Source: Massilia sp. 9I (GTDB taxonomy: Bacteria > Pseudomonadota > Gammaproteobacteria > Burkholderiales > Burkholderiaceae_D). From it: 64,000 nucleotides of DNA. Below the pieces are notes generated by a model that was given only the letters and a program-made list of their open reading frames with translations, searched no databases and was not told the DNA's origin. The position numbers were made by a program, and so were the translations under genes. Below, in pieces: positions 36,975 through 46,199 of the stretch. Position 1 is the stretch's first letter, and each line of letters opens with the position of its first letter. Where the stretch lies: assembly GCF_902506415.1 (NCBI RefSeq), contig NZ_LR733275.1:2767795-2831794 (forward strand), written 5' to 3'.

Positions 36975-37823
36975 TCACATCATGCGGGCGGTGCCGGAGA
37001 CCTGGATCGAACCGCCTGCTTCCGGCCCGATCTCCGCGCTCAGGCGCGAACGCATGCCCATGTCCTCGCCCTGCACGACCTCGATCCGTCCGCCGTGCGG
37101 CCAGCCGAGATCGCGCAGGTAGCCGGCCAGTGCGGCGGTGCCGGCGCCGGTGGCCGGGTCTTCCAGCACGCCGCCGGAAGCAAACGGATTACGGGTATGG
37201 AACAGCTGCGGCTGCTCGGCCCAGGCCAGGACGACGGTGACGATGCCGTGTCCGTTCATCAGGCGCCGTCCGGCGTCGAGCTCGTAGGACATGCCGGCAA
37301 GGGCCGCGCGGCTGTTCAGGGCCAGCACCAGGTGGTCGGCGCCACCATGGGCCAGCGCCGGCGGGATGCGCTCGTCGAGGTCGGCGCGGGTGTAGCCGAA
37401 CAGCGCCAGGGCCGCATCCACCAGGGCGGCAGGCGCCGGCTGGCTGCGGGTCGGCGGCGACTGCAGGCTGGCGGCCACGCGCGCGCCCTCCACCCTGCCC
37501 TCGACCGAGATCCTGGCCGCGTTTAGCGCCAGCGCGTAGCGGCCGTCGCCGAAGCGGCGTGCCAGCGCCGCGCCCAATGCGATGGTGGCGTGGCCGCAGA
37601 AGGGCACTTCGGATTCGGGCGAGAAGTAGCGCACGCGCCAGGCATGGCCGTCGCCATCGCCCTGCGGCGCGGCGAACGCGGTCTCGGAAAAGCCGATGGC
37701 ATGGGCCAGCGCCTGCATCTCGGCCGCGGGCGGCAGCGCCTCGCCGATCCAGACGCCGGCCGGGTTACCGCCCTGGTCGCCGTCGGAGAAAGCGGCGATG
37801 CGCAAGATGTCGGATGGGTTCAT
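36975..37823 (-). CDS. PhzF-family isomerase
   Basis: A 282-residue protein of the diaminopimelate epimerase-like PhzF family: GNPAGV near the start, GFSETAFA with catalytic Glu47, PFCGHATIALG, and DPATGAGTAAL near the end. Outside phenazine clusters these proteins have varied or unknown substrates; no phenazine gene is present. The start at 37823 gives the family N-terminus; an upstream ATG adds 12 unconserved residues. Confidence 0.85.
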   Translation of the reverse strand: MNPSDILRIAAFSDGDQGGNPAGVWIGEALPPAAEMQALAHAIGFSETAFAAPQGDGDGHAWRVRYFSPESEVPFCGHATIALGAALARRFGDGRYALALNAARISVEGRVEGARVAASLQSPPTRSQPAPAALVDAALALFGYTRADLDERIPPALAHGGADHLVLALNSRAALAGMSYELDAGRRLMNGHGIVTVVLAWAEQPQLFHTRNPFASGGVLEDPATGAGTAALAGYLRDLGWPHGGRIEVVQGEDMGMRSRLSAEIGPEAGGSIQVSGTARMM

Positions 37824-37907
37824 GGCAGTTCGTCGATTTGCTTGTAGGACCGCCATCATAATCCGGCCGCGCGCCCTCTGCTGCGCTAGGCCACGCCGGC
37901 CTCGCGT

Positions 37908-38804
37908 TCAGTGGTCCAGCACCTCCTGCAGGCGGTGCGCCAGGAAGTCCACCAGCGCGGCGACGCGTGGCGCCAGTGAGCCCTGCTTGTAGAACACGGC
38001 CCATACTGGCTGGGTCCAGGGCAGGCTCGCTTCCTCCAGCACCGGCACCAGCCGCCCCGCCTCCACGTCGCCTCGTGTGAGGAAGTGCGAGAGCGAGGCC
38101 ACGCCCGCGCCGGCCAGGGCCAGGTGGCGCACCGTCTCGCCGCTCGACGCGACCACCGAGGGCATCACGGTCCAGCCTTCGCCGCCCGCGTGGCGCAGCG
38201 GCCAGGTATTCAATAGCGCCGGCGCAGTGAAGCCCAAGGTGCGGTGCGCCTTCAGCGCTTCCACGCTGGCAGGGATGCCGTGCTTGTCGAGATAGGCGGG
38301 CGCGGCCAGCACGCGCAGCCGCGTCGTACCGAGGCGGCGCGCGTTCAGGGTCGAATCGGGCAGCGCGCCGATGCGGATCGCCAGGTCGGCGCGCTCCTCG
38401 ATCAGGTCGACATAGGTTTCGCCGCTGACCAGCTCCAGCTGCACCAGCGGATAGGCATCGAGGAAGTCCGGCACTAGCGGAGCCAGTAAATGATCGAGCG
38501 CGGGCGTGGCCGCGTTCACCCGCACCAGACCAGACGGCTGCGAGCGCCGCGACGCGGCCTCGGCTTCCGTATTCGCCAGGTCGGCCAGCAGGCTGCGCGC
38601 ACGGTTCAACAGCCAGCTGCCCTCTTCCGTCAGCTGTAGGCGCCGTGTCGTGCGGTGCATCAGCGTCATGCCCAGGTGATCCTCGAGGCGCGAGATGGTG
38701 CGTGACACGCCCGAAGGCGTCTGGCCCAGGCGCTCGGCCGCATTCGAGAACGATCCCGTATCTATGACTGCGACGAATGCAATCAACGCATCCACATCGA
38801 TCAT
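37908..38804 (-). CDS. LysR-family regulator, divergent from the MFS gene
   Basis: A 298-residue LysR protein (FVAVIDTGSFSNAAERLGQTPSGVSRTISRLEDHLG at 9-43, effector domain from about 90) of the group resembling YafC/DsdC-like regulators often divergent from drug exporters. It is separated by 106 bases from the start of the MFS gene, which it probably controls. The start is fixed by the family N-terminus MIDVDALIAF. Confidence 0.88.
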   Translation of the reverse strand: MIDVDALIAFVAVIDTGSFSNAAERLGQTPSGVSRTISRLEDHLGMTLMHRTTRRLQLTEEGSWLLNRARSLLADLANTEAEAASRRSQPSGLVRVNAATPALDHLLAPLVPDFLDAYPLVQLELVSGETYVDLIEERADLAIRIGALPDSTLNARRLGTTRLRVLAAPAYLDKHGIPASVEALKAHRTLGFTAPALLNTWPLRHAGGEGWTVMPSVVASSGETVRHLALAGAGVASLSHFLTRGDVEAGRLVPVLEEASLPWTQPVWAVFYKQGSLAPRVAALVDFLAHRLQEVLDH

Positions 38805-38910
38805 TTGTGACTCCACTTCAAAAGTTAATTGTACGCCAGGGCATTTTTCTATGCGCGCGAAAGCCGCACACTGCGGGCCTGGATCAATCCGGCATACCAA
38901 GGAGAACACC

Positions 38911-40116
38911 ATGCCACTCGCACTCTGGGCACTGACACTGTCCGCCTTCGCCATCGGCACGACCGAATTCGTGATCGTCGGCCTCATTCCCACCATCGCC
39001 GCCAGCCTCGGCGTGTCGGTGCCGTCCGCCGGCCTGCTGGTGAGCCTGTACGCGCTCGGCGTCGCGGTCGGCGCGCCGGTGCTGACCGCCCTCACCGGCC
39101 GGGTGCCGCGCAAGCAGCTGCTGCTCGGCCTGATGGCGCTGTTCACCCTCGGTAACCTGGTGGCCTGGATGGCGCCCGGCTATACGGCCCTGATGGCCGC
39201 GCGCGTGCTGACCGGCCTCGCGCACGGCGTCTTCTTCTCGATCGGCTCGACCATCGCCACCAGCCTGGTGTCGAAGGAAAAGGCCGCCAGCGCGATCGCG
39301 CTGATGTTCACCGGCCTGACGGTGGCCCTGGTCACCGGCGTGCCGCTCGGGACCTTCATCGGCCAGCACTTCGGCTGGCAGGCGACCTTCCTGGCGGTCT
39401 CGCTGCTGGGCGTGGTGGCGATGATCGGCAGCTGGATCCTGGTGCCGTCGAACATCGCCGGCAGCAAGCCATCGAGCCTGCTGACCCAGCTCGCGGTGCT
39501 CAGGAAACCACGCCTGCTCTTGGTCTACGCCATGACCACGCTGGGCTACGGCGGCTCCTTCATCGCCTTTACCTACCTGGCGCCGATCCTGCAGGAAGTC
39601 TCGGGCTTCGCAGCATCCAGCGTGAGCCTGGTGATGCTCGTGTACGGCGTCTCGGTCGCGGCCGGGAACATCTGGGGCGGCAAGCTGGCCGACCGCAAGG
39701 GACCGCTGCCGGCGCTGCAGATCGTGTTCGCGCTGCTGGCGCTGGTGCTGCTCGTGCTCAGCTTCACCGCGCCGAACAAATGGCTGGTGCTGGCCACCGT
39801 ACTGGCCTGGGGCGCGGTCGCCTTCGGCAACGTGCCGGGCCTGCAGGTCTACGTGGTGCAGCGCGCCGAGCGCGACGCGCCGCATGCGGTGGACGTGGCC
39901 TCCGGGCTGAACATTGCCGCCTTTAACGTCGGCATCGCACTGGGCGCCTGGGGCGGCGGCCTGATCGTCGCGCACTTCGGCCTGATGGCCACACCCTGGA
40001 TCGGCGCACTGATCGTGCTCGGTGCCCTGGCGCTCACTACCCTCGCCCGCTACCTGGACCGGCGCGACGGCCTGCCGGCAAAAGCCGTCCTGAAGTCCGC
40101 CGTCGCCACCCACTGA
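38911..40116 (+). CDS. MFS efflux transporter (AraJ/YdhP-like)
   Basis: A 401-residue 12-helix major facilitator of drug:proton antiporter type ([63 protein letters not shown]). This group exports arabinose-like sugars or drugs. AAGGAGA at 38899-38905 sets the start. The aldo/keto reductase follows by 20 bases in the same direction, so the two are likely co-transcribed under the divergent LysR. Confidence 0.87.
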   Translation: MPLALWALTLSAFAIGTTEFVIVGLIPTIAASLGVSVPSAGLLVSLYALGVAVGAPVLTALTGRVPRKQLLLGLMALFTLGNLVAWMAPGYTALMAARVLTGLAHGVFFSIGSTIATSLVSKEKAASAIALMFTGLTVALVTGVPLGTFIGQHFGWQATFLAVSLLGVVAMIGSWILVPSNIAGSKPSSLLTQLAVLRKPRLLLVYAMTTLGYGGSFIAFTYLAPILQEVSGFAASSVSLVMLVYGVSVAAGNIWGGKLADRKGPLPALQIVFALLALVLLVLSFTAPNKWLVLATVLAWGAVAFGNVPGLQVYVVQRAERDAPHAVDVASGLNIAAFNVGIALGAWGGGLIVAHFGLMATPWIGALIVLGALALTTLARYLDRRDGLPAKAVLKSAVATH

Positions 40117-40136
40117 TATCAATGAAAGGAATCACC

Positions 40137-40937
40137 ATGCACATGCCACAACTCGGCCTTGGCACTTTCCGCCTGCAGGGCCAGCAAGCCATCGACTCGG
40201 TCCGCAACGGACTGGAACTGGGCTACCGCCACATTGACACCGCCCAGATCTACGGCAACGAAGAAGAAGTCGGCCGCGCGCTGGCCAACGCCAAAGTGGC
40301 GCGCGGCGAGGTCTTCGTCACCACCAAGATCTGGACCGAGAACCTGGATAGCGAGCGCCTGGCTGCGAGCCTCAAGGAGAGCCTGCGCAAGCTGCGCCTC
40401 GAGCAGGTCGACCTGACTCTGATCCACTGGCCCTCGCCAGGCAAGGCGGTGCCGGTGGCGGAATCGATGCAGGCCCTGCTCGCGGCGCGCGAGGCCGGGC
40501 ACACCAAGGCGATCGGCATCTCGAACTTCCCGGTGGCGCTCATGCGCGAAGCGATCGACGCGGTCGGTGCGCACAACATCGCGACCAACCAGGTCGAGCT
40601 GCATCCCTATCTGCAGAACCGCACCGTGGCCGCGTTCGCGCGCGATGCCGGCATCCACGTCACCGCCTACATGCCGCTCGCTTACGGCAAAGTCATGGAC
40701 GACAAGGTGATCGGCGCGATCGCCGCGCGCCTGCAGGCGACGCCGGCGCAGATGACGCTGGCCTGGCTGCTCGCCAAAGGCTATGCCGTGATTCCATCGT
40801 CGACCAAGCGCGCCAACCTGGCCAGCAACCTGGATGCGACCGCGCTCGTGCTGGCGCCGCAAGACCTGGCGGCCATCGATGCATTGGACCGTGGCGAGCG
40901 CCTGGTCAGCCCCGAATTCGCGCCCGAGTGGGACTGA
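40137..40937 (+). CDS. Aldo/keto reductase (DkgB-like)
   Basis: A 266-residue NADPH-dependent reductase with an (alpha/beta)8 barrel. The catalytic tetrad is visible: Asp and Tyr in [14 protein letters not shown], Lys in VFVTTKIW, His in LIHWPSP; the cofactor motif [14 protein letters not shown] is near the end. Sequence order resembles 2,5-diketo-gluconate reductase B/methylglyoxal reductase. AAAGGA at 40125-40130 sets the start. Its stop abuts the convergent GST gene. Confidence 0.9.
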   Translation: MHMPQLGLGTFRLQGQQAIDSVRNGLELGYRHIDTAQIYGNEEEVGRALANAKVARGEVFVTTKIWTENLDSERLAASLKESLRKLRLEQVDLTLIHWPSPGKAVPVAESMQALLAAREAGHTKAIGISNFPVALMREAIDAVGAHNIATNQVELHPYLQNRTVAAFARDAGIHVTAYMPLAYGKVMDDKVIGAIAARLQATPAQMTLAWLLAKGYAVIPSSTKRANLASNLDATALVLAPQDLAAIDALDRGERLVSPEFAPEWD

Positions 40938-41651
40938 TCATTCGTCGAGTTCCGGGTAGTAGCGGAAGATCCCGTTCTGGTTGAACGGGATGCGCCGCGG
41001 CGACGCCAGGTAGGCCGCGATGTTGGGCCGCGCCGCCACGCGGTCGCGCAAGGCGGTGAGCGCCGGGTAGTCGCCCTCGAGCCGCTTCATCGCGTTGGGG
41101 AAGGCGTAGCGCAGGCCCTCGATCACCTGGAACAGCGACAGGTCGGCATAGGTCGGCTTGTCGCCCACCAGCCAGTCGCGCTGCTCGGGATTGGTGAGCA
41201 GGCGCGAGAAGTAGGCGAAGAACTTGGGCAGGCGCGTGTCGATGAAGTCGGCGGCGCGCCGCTGCGCTTCGGGCTTCTGGTCTTCGTAGTAGAGCGAGGT
41301 CGCGATCGGGTGGTGGGTATCGTGGATCTCGGCGACCAGGTCGGAGATGGTCAACTGCAGCTGGTGGGTCCACAGGCGGCCCGGATCGGTGCGCGGCGCC
41401 AGCGCGTGCTGCTCGCCAAGGTACAGGAGGATGTTGGCGACCTGGCCGATCGTCAGCTCACCCGCGCGCAGGAAGGGCGGCGCGAACGAGGGGCGTGCTT
41501 CCGTTTCCAGGGCCGACAGCAGGAGGTCCATGCCGCCTTCGCGGCGCGCCACGTCCACATACTCGGCCCCGGCTTCTTCTAGGGCAAGACGGATGAATTC
41601 CCCGCGTCCCTGGATACTCGGCCAGTAATATAGTTCATAGGGATGCACCAT
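40938..41651 (-). CDS. Glutathione S-transferase
   Basis: A 237-residue protein with N-terminal thioredoxin-like domain (YELYYWPSIQGRGEFIRLALEEAG, Tyr candidate near residue 8) and C-terminal helical domain, closest to sigma/alpha-like bacterial GSTs. The substrate is unknown. It is the last gene of ordinary base composition before the A+T-rich island. Confidence 0.85.
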   Translation of the reverse strand: MVHPYELYYWPSIQGRGEFIRLALEEAGAEYVDVARREGGMDLLLSALETEARPSFAPPFLRAGELTIGQVANILLYLGEQHALAPRTDPGRLWTHQLQLTISDLVAEIHDTHHPIATSLYYEDQKPEAQRRAADFIDTRLPKFFAYFSRLLTNPEQRDWLVGDKPTYADLSLFQVIEGLRYAFPNAMKRLEGDYPALTALRDRVAARPNIAAYLASPRRIPFNQNGIFRYYPELDE

Positions 41652-41742
41652 GATCGTCCTCTGTAAACTTTATGAGGCTGTCATAGTAGACCTTGCAGGC
41701 GATCCAAGAAGCACGAAAGGTTGTGGGCCAAGTGTTAAGGTG

Positions 41743-42126
41743 TCAGCAAGTAGCGCCCTCGATGCTCTTTCCCTTGCGGAGGTCTATGCCGAAGTGACAG
41801 GTGTATGGGGACTTCACATCATCTTTATCAAAAGAACAGGCCACGTCCCCCCGTTCTCGTTGACGCATGCCCAGCGTTGTTCCACAGCCTAGCTTTAAGT
41901 CAGGTCCGATAGCATCGAACATTTCCTTTGCAAGCTGTCCCTGAACAGCAAACGAAAGCCGCTTGTCAGTCCGTGTAGGAGCCTGTTTCTCGCTAAGAGT
42001 GCCGGAATACATAAGGTAATGCACCGTGTAGGGTGAGTAGGTGCCGTCCCAGGCTTGCTGGGCAGCAACAGCGGCCAAAGAGGCTAGAGTCGTTGCTGCG
42101 ACGATTGCCAGTTTCCTTGTCTTCAT
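41743..42126 (-). CDS. Secreted cysteine-rich protein, candidate T6SS immunity protein
   Basis: A 127-residue protein with signal peptide MKTRKLAIVAATTLASLAAVAA and four cysteines in the mature part (81, 97, 110, 127), so two disulfides in the periplasm are likely. No family is recognised. It is the third gene of an Hcp-endopeptidase cassette, 9 bases after the enzyme; a periplasmic protein in that place is the standard arrangement for immunity to a wall-degrading effector. The role is inferred from context only. Confidence 0.65.
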   Translation of the reverse strand: MKTRKLAIVAATTLASLAAVAAQQAWDGTYSPYTVHYLMYSGTLSEKQAPTRTDKRLSFAVQGQLAKEMFDAIGPDLKLGCGTTLGMRQRERGDVACSFDKDDVKSPYTCHFGIDLRKGKSIEGATC

Positions 42127-42135
42127 AGTTAATTG

Positions 42136-42594
42136 TCAGAATTGAACATGAAAATGATCGTCGTGTTTGTCCAGCCGACGAGTGCCGGGGATTCGTACGT
42201 CATTGAAGAAGATGACCAGTGGGGCGGCTGCACAAGCACGAAACAGCCCGATCAATTTGGTTGTGGCGGCTAGATCGTAGTCGGGACTGTCGTAGACAAC
42301 TGGCACATGCCGTCCATCCTTTCGCACAGGGCGGCAATCAACTTCCAACCCCTTGCGGTGCGACTTGTGACCGAAGTATACGCCCCCATCAACGCTGATG
42401 TTACCTACGCCGAATTTGCGGGTTTCTGTGAGTGCCCATTCGCGTTCTACTGCAAGGAGCAACGTCAACATGCTTGGATGCGCGTATTGAGCCTTGCCGC
42501 GTGTCGGGGTACCATAGACGTAATAGCCTGCTTGCTCTGGGGCCTGCGGCAGCATGAACAGGCCGCGTGAATCTTGCGGTGGGACATCTGACAT
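42136..42594 (-). CDS. MepA/M74-like murein endopeptidase, candidate T6SS effector
   Basis: A 152-residue zinc peptidase core like penicillin-insensitive murein endopeptidase. HKSHRKGLEVD carries His76, His79 and Asp86, and DDHFHVQF carries His147 and His149, matching the H-x-SH-x-x-GL-x-VD and HDHFHVR blocks of MepA. It lacks the signal peptide found in housekeeping MepA, as expected if it is carried by the Hcp tube. It lies 12 bases after hcp and before a secreted small protein. Confidence 0.8.
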   Translation of the reverse strand: MSDVPPQDSRGLFMLPQAPEQAGYYVYGTPTRGKAQYAHPSMLTLLLAVEREWALTETRKFGVGNISVDGGVYFGHKSHRKGLEVDCRPVRKDGRHVPVVYDSPDYDLAATTKLIGLFRACAAAPLVIFFNDVRIPGTRRLDKHDDHFHVQF

Positions 42595-42606
42595 CGTGAC
42601 CCCCGA

Positions 42607-43101
42607 TCAGCAAGAAATCCGGTTGTTGGACAGGTCCCAGCCGCCATATGTGTTCCCGCCTGAACCGCCAGATATCTTCTGTTGCGTGTAAGTCCACTTT
42701 ACTTTGCTAAACTTCAGCGTGAACGAGTCGTGCAAGCCGCTACCTTCATAGGCTACCTGATCCATGCTACCGATCAGGACATTGGAAAGCTCGACTTCGT
42801 AATACTTGATTCTGCTGCCATCACCGTCGGCACGCATGAATACCAACTTCGCTTTCGGAAATGTCTTCCCTGACGAACAGTTCTGCATGAGTATGGGCGA
42901 GGCTAGATCAGCAATCTTCGTTAGCGCAATACTCTTGTGCTCGCACCGTTCGGCTGTATGTCCCCCTGCCGTAGAAGCTGTGGCACTCCTTGGTTGTACG
43001 ACGCCCCACTGTGCTGACGTAATTTCAACCCATCCGGGGTAGGCTGCGTCCGTACTCTCTCCTTTTACGCCGTCGATCTGAAGGTAGACATCTATCGCCA
43101 T
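42607..43101 (-). CDS. hcp: Type VI secretion tube protein Hcp
   Basis: A 164-residue Hcp family protein (MAIDVYLQIDGVKGESTDAAYPGWVEITSAQWG... VELSNVLIGSM... LKFSKVKWTYTQ). Hcp hexamers form the T6SS inner tube and bind cargo effectors in the lumen. No other T6SS structural gene is near, so it is an orphan Hcp with its own cargo; the core machine would be elsewhere. The start is ATG 43101 (a GTG immediately before it is possible). Confidence 0.9.
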   Translation of the reverse strand: MAIDVYLQIDGVKGESTDAAYPGWVEITSAQWGVVQPRSATASTAGGHTAERCEHKSIALTKIADLASPILMQNCSSGKTFPKAKLVFMRADGDGSRIKYYEVELSNVLIGSMDQVAYEGSGLHDSFTLKFSKVKWTYTQQKISGGSGGNTYGGWDLSNNRISC

Positions 43102-43142
43102 CACGCACCCCGTTGTGAATTAAAGGAAGTGGTGATTCTTGC

Positions 43143-43415
43143 TTGGGCGTACCGGGCGGAACTTGGCTTGAAACAGGAAGACGGGCGACGAGGATCAACG
43201 GGAATGTTGTTGGCGATAAGACAAGATATTGGATTAGAACCGCTGAGAAGCCCCTTCCTCAACTGATCGACAACAAGGATGAGACGACCATCATCCCGCT
43301 AACCGAAGACCAGCGTGAGAAGTTCAAGGAGCAGGATACGGACAGGCGTGATCTGGCGGCGGTAAATGATTTGCTGAGTCGAACCCTTGGGCTGGATGCT
43401 ACGGAAGCGGCATGA
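43143..43415 (+). CDS. Unrecognised short ORF in the island
   Basis: A 90-residue frame opening at TTG 43143 with an AAAGGAA 13 bases upstream; no ATG or GTG exists in frame. The product is charged and helical (LTEDQREKFKEQDTDRRDLAAVNDLLSR). It is divergent from hcp by only 41 bases. It may be the remnant of a longer gene. Confidence 0.35.
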   Translation: MGVPGGTWLETGRRATRINGNVVGDKTRYWIRTAEKPLPQLIDNKDETTIIPLTEDQREKFKEQDTDRRDLAAVNDLLSRTLGLDATEAA

Positions 43416-43462
43416 CATGCAATCATGCCGCGTTACTTATCCGTAAGCCTACGACGAAAGCA

Positions 43463-44125
43463 TTACTTCATCGGAGGCTTATTTACGCCGCCTAATTTCG
43501 CGTTCAGGGCGTCACGCTTTCGCTTCGCAATAGCTGGGGCCACGTAGAAAAAGTTGAACAGACCTTCCAGCACTTCCAAATTCCAATCGGCCTCATGAGG
43601 CTCGACAGCGATGATTTCGCCTGTATTGGTATTCTTCATAGGGTGCGCTGCGAAGTTGCCAATGTTCCGGATAGCGTCAAGATTTTCCGCCAGCGCCGGA
43701 GGCAAAACACGCGCATCAAGGATGGCATCGATTGCAGGAGCCAAGTCCTTGTTGTTAAAGCCTTGTTCGCGCAACAGCCCTTGCAAGCAACGCCTGCTGA
43801 GTGCCGCTGACGCTTTTGGACTGTCACCCATTACCGCAGCAGCTTCATTGAAGTCCTCAGCAAGATGTGCCGGAACCTCTGGCGGCGCAGAAGGCTTATT
43901 AGGGTGCCGTGGGACAATGTACGTTTCCGGACCGATGGCATCGGTCGACGCATTTCTTTCCGCGAACTTGATGATGCCTTTAGAGCACGCTGGACACGTC
44001 ATTGTAAAGTAGCGCCAAGAGGCTGGTCCGACCGCTCCCTTTGCAATGAAAATGCTGTTGAAGCGAGCAATATTCTTTTCGTCGAAATCTTCATGTATTT
44101 CGATGTGGCAGTGGGGGCACTTCAC
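43463..44125 (-). CDS. DUF4145-containing protein with zinc ribbon
   Basis: A 220-residue protein: Cys3/Cys6 and Cys44/Cys47 form a zinc ribbon, followed by a helical DUF4145 domain (ALSRRCLQGLLREQGF, IRNIGNFAAHPMKN). DUF4145 is a HEPN-related domain found in phage-defence and restriction contexts. It is 68 bases from the MltR/HEPN gene on the same strand; a related protein is at 48400. Confidence 0.75.
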   Translation of the reverse strand: MKCPHCHIEIHEDFDEKNIARFNSIFIAKGAVGPASWRYFTMTCPACSKGIIKFAERNASTDAIGPETYIVPRHPNKPSAPPEVPAHLAEDFNEAAAVMGDSPKASAALSRRCLQGLLREQGFNNKDLAPAIDAILDARVLPPALAENLDAIRNIGNFAAHPMKNTNTGEIIAVEPHEADWNLEVLEGLFNFFYVAPAIAKRKRDALNAKLGGVNKPPMK

Positions 44126-44193
44126 TTAAACACTCCTTGCGATCTGGAACACAATACTACACGCATCTTGCTGTATCTCTTAAGAAGCTACTA

Positions 44194-44730
44194 CTAATCA
44201 CACTCTTCGCCATACGCGTTCACGGTGCCGAGGTGGGGTATCTGGACGAAGGTTTGCATGGCTTCAAAATCAGCGCACAGCATCGCGCACGCACGAATAA
44301 ACGCATGTCGAGGGTTCGGCCACTTCTCGTGTGAAACACAGCGCAATGCCAAGCACTTGTCCTTTATATCGTTCGCTGAAAAGCTAAGCTGCTCCTGCGT
44401 CTTTTTATGGGCTACGTCATGAGCGAAGGCGTTTCGTATGCTTCGGATCGCGTTTAGGTCACTGTAAATCTGAGGACTGACCATGCGGAGGAGATGCGCC
44501 ATGTCGATCTTGGCGGCGAACGTAGACAACGGACCGTAGTTCCCAATTGCGCGCTTCCATACGGTAGGATCAGGCTGAAAAGCAGCTTCCAACATCCCGA
44601 GCAGACCTTCCTCAACCCATGCGCCTCCAACGATGGCAACGCCTCGATCTGACTGGTTTTTAAGTTCTTGAACGACGACCTGCATCCGCGCATGGTCTTC
44701 GGCAGTGCTATTGTTCCGATTGGTAGGCAT
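44194..44730 (-). CDS. MltR-like/HEPN-domain protein
   Basis: A 178-residue helical protein of the MltR (mannitol repressor) family. SIRNAFAHD carries Arg99-x4-His104, the catalytic motif of HEPN ribonucleases. Its neighbours, a DUF4145 protein and a Cas2-fold protein on the same strand, suggest an RNA-cleaving defence or toxin role and not mannitol control; no mannitol gene is near. Confidence 0.7.
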   Translation of the reverse strand: MPTNRNNSTAEDHARMQVVVQELKNQSDRGVAIVGGAWVEEGLLGMLEAAFQPDPTVWKRAIGNYGPLSTFAAKIDMAHLLRMVSPQIYSDLNAIRSIRNAFAHDVAHKKTQEQLSFSANDIKDKCLALRCVSHEKWPNPRHAFIRACAMLCADFEAMQTFVQIPHLGTVNAYGEECD

Positions 44731-44805
44731 CAGATGGTGTCGAGAAAGCGTTCAAGAACGTGTCCGCCGTCGATGGTAGCAGACGCTTTAACCACGGCCC
44801 AGTGC

Positions 44806-45078
44806 TTAACGTTGGGGTGGATACGTCGCGAGGAAGTTATTTGTTCCCTTCTTCGCGTTAGAGTAATGCTTATTACTTGTCACCTCCGATACCCAGAGAG
44901 CGTCGTCGCTATCGACAAACCCTTTCAGGTGGTCGTGAAGTTCCTTAGCAGTGTTGTTGACAGCAACCAGCCAAAATGACGCTTGCGTGCGAACGCCGTC
45001 CAGGCGGCGCAATTCGTCCAGCAACAGAGCGTAGTCTTTCTCTCTGTTCAGGTCGTAACTCACGGTGTAAGTCGTCAA
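44806..45078 (-). CDS. Cas2-fold (SinR-type) small protein, not CRISPR-linked
   Basis: A 90-residue ferredoxin-fold protein (TYTVSYDLNREKDYALLLDELRRL; QASFWLVAVNNTAKELHDHL; DDALWVSEVT) with the early Asp in SYDLN seen in Cas2 and VapD-like nucleases. It fits the small family often labelled SinR. No CRISPR repeats or cas genes exist nearby. A TATACT box at 45142-45147 on the minus strand may be its -10. Confidence 0.65.
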   Translation of the reverse strand: MTTYTVSYDLNREKDYALLLDELRRLDGVRTQASFWLVAVNNTAKELHDHLKGFVDSDDALWVSEVTSNKHYSNAKKGTNNFLATYPPQR

Positions 45079-45429
45079 GATGCATCCTCCATTACCGGTT
45101 AAGGATCAGAAAAAAGACAGCGAAACACTGTGCGAATGTACAGTATAACATCCTGTCAACTCACTTTGGCAACCGAAAAATTTAAAAACATTGCAAGCTT
45201 GACCCTACGTGTATCAGGCGCAGAATCTGCAAAACTATCTGAAGGAAAGCCTTGAAATGGCTGGCGAGCGAGGAAGCTATTGAGCCCAGAATTGGGAAGA
45301 GACCGAAGCCGTGCTGCGTGTTCCAAAATATGAGCGGATCGGCCGCCCGATTCGACACAGGATTGCCAGGAGAGCGCCGGGCCTGCTCTGCTAGCGGAAT
45401 ATGAAGCTTAAGAACCTGCGGCGAGTTTC
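45079..45429. other. 351-base gap with a relic reading frame
   Basis: The left 120 bases are A+T-rich promoter DNA for the Cas2-fold gene. From 45206 to 45394 one plus-strand frame reads through coding-like sequence (YVYQAQNLQNYLKESLEMAG, then WEETEAVLRVPKYERIGRP) broken by a TGA at 45281 and with no start codon. It looks like the remains of a gene of unknown type. Confidence 0.4.
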
Positions 45430-46101
45430 CTACGTGGCCTGAGCGGCTTTCAACAACCGAGATACGGTAGACTTATGCCATTCCTTGCCATTGAAGGTGG
45501 GGACAAAACGGGAGTTCAGGTCAGCGGCAATCTTATCAAGGGTCATGCACTGGTCTTTCAACCGCTTGAGTTCCGGAAGCATCTTCGCGGCGAAGGCCGC
45601 AGCTTTTGCGGCGTTCGTAGCCTGCCCTTTGGCTTGGGCTTCGCTTAGATTAGTTTTGTTGCCCAAGACGCCAGTTCCCACTTTCGACGCCAATGCAGCT
45701 TTAGTGCGGGAACCGATCATCTTGCGTTCTTTCTCGCTCAGGGCGGCGAACAGGTGCAGCACGAAGGGATCAACGTCCGACCCTAACTCTGCCACGATGA
45801 ATGGCACACCCTTCGACATAAAGCCTGAGATAAACGCTACGTCGCGGCTAAGCCTGTCGAGCTTGGACACGATAACTGGGCATCGCAGCTTCTTTGCCTT
45901 CGCCAGTGCGTTGCGCAGCCCTTCACGATCAGCCAAGCCAAGCTTACCGCTTGCCACTTCCTCAACCACTTCCACGATATCGAAGCCGTCGGCATGAGCA
46001 AAGCTGCGGATTGCGGCTTCTTGTGCTGCCAGGCCGAGACCGGATTTGCCTTGCTCCGAAGTCGATACGCGGGTGAGTCCGATGGCTTGCTTCATGGTCA
46101 T
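45430..46101 (-). CDS. Serine recombinase (resolvase/invertase family)
   Basis: A 223-residue serine recombinase: catalytic domain (about 1-140) with Ser in [15 protein letters not shown], the SKLDRLSRD arginine block and [18 protein letters not shown]; a short C-terminal helix-turn-helix ([12 protein letters not shown]... [14 protein letters not shown]). The Tyr usually before the RVST motif is Thr here. Its promoter at 46130-46158 contains a palindrome. It could resolve or move the island. Confidence 0.88.
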   Translation of the reverse strand: MTMKQAIGLTRVSTSEQGKSGLGLAAQEAAIRSFAHADGFDIVEVVEEVASGKLGLADREGLRNALAKAKKLRCPVIVSKLDRLSRDVAFISGFMSKGVPFIVAELGSDVDPFVLHLFAALSEKERKMIGSRTKAALASKVGTGVLGNKTNLSEAQAKGQATNAAKAAAFAAKMLPELKRLKDQCMTLDKIAADLNSRFVPTFNGKEWHKSTVSRLLKAAQAT

Positions 46102-46129
46102 CTTATGCTAACGAGTTGTCGTTGAGACC

Positions 46130-46158
46130 ATTATACGACCGTTTAGTGGTCGCAACAA
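46130..46158 (-). promoter_or_regulatory. Promoter of the serine recombinase with internal palindrome
   Basis: Read on the minus strand: TTGTTG, 17 bases, TATAAT. The spacer holds CGACC-N7-GGTCG (46136-46152), a position suited to autorepression or a resolvase subsite. Confidence 0.6.
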
Positions 46159-46199
46159 GAAATCAATTTGGAGTTAACTGCCCCTTTCACGGCAATACA

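Noticed and set aside
44806..45078. Cas2-like protein as a sign of CRISPR
   Set aside because: No repeat-spacer array and no other cas gene is present; the protein fits the stand-alone SinR-type ferredoxin-fold family.
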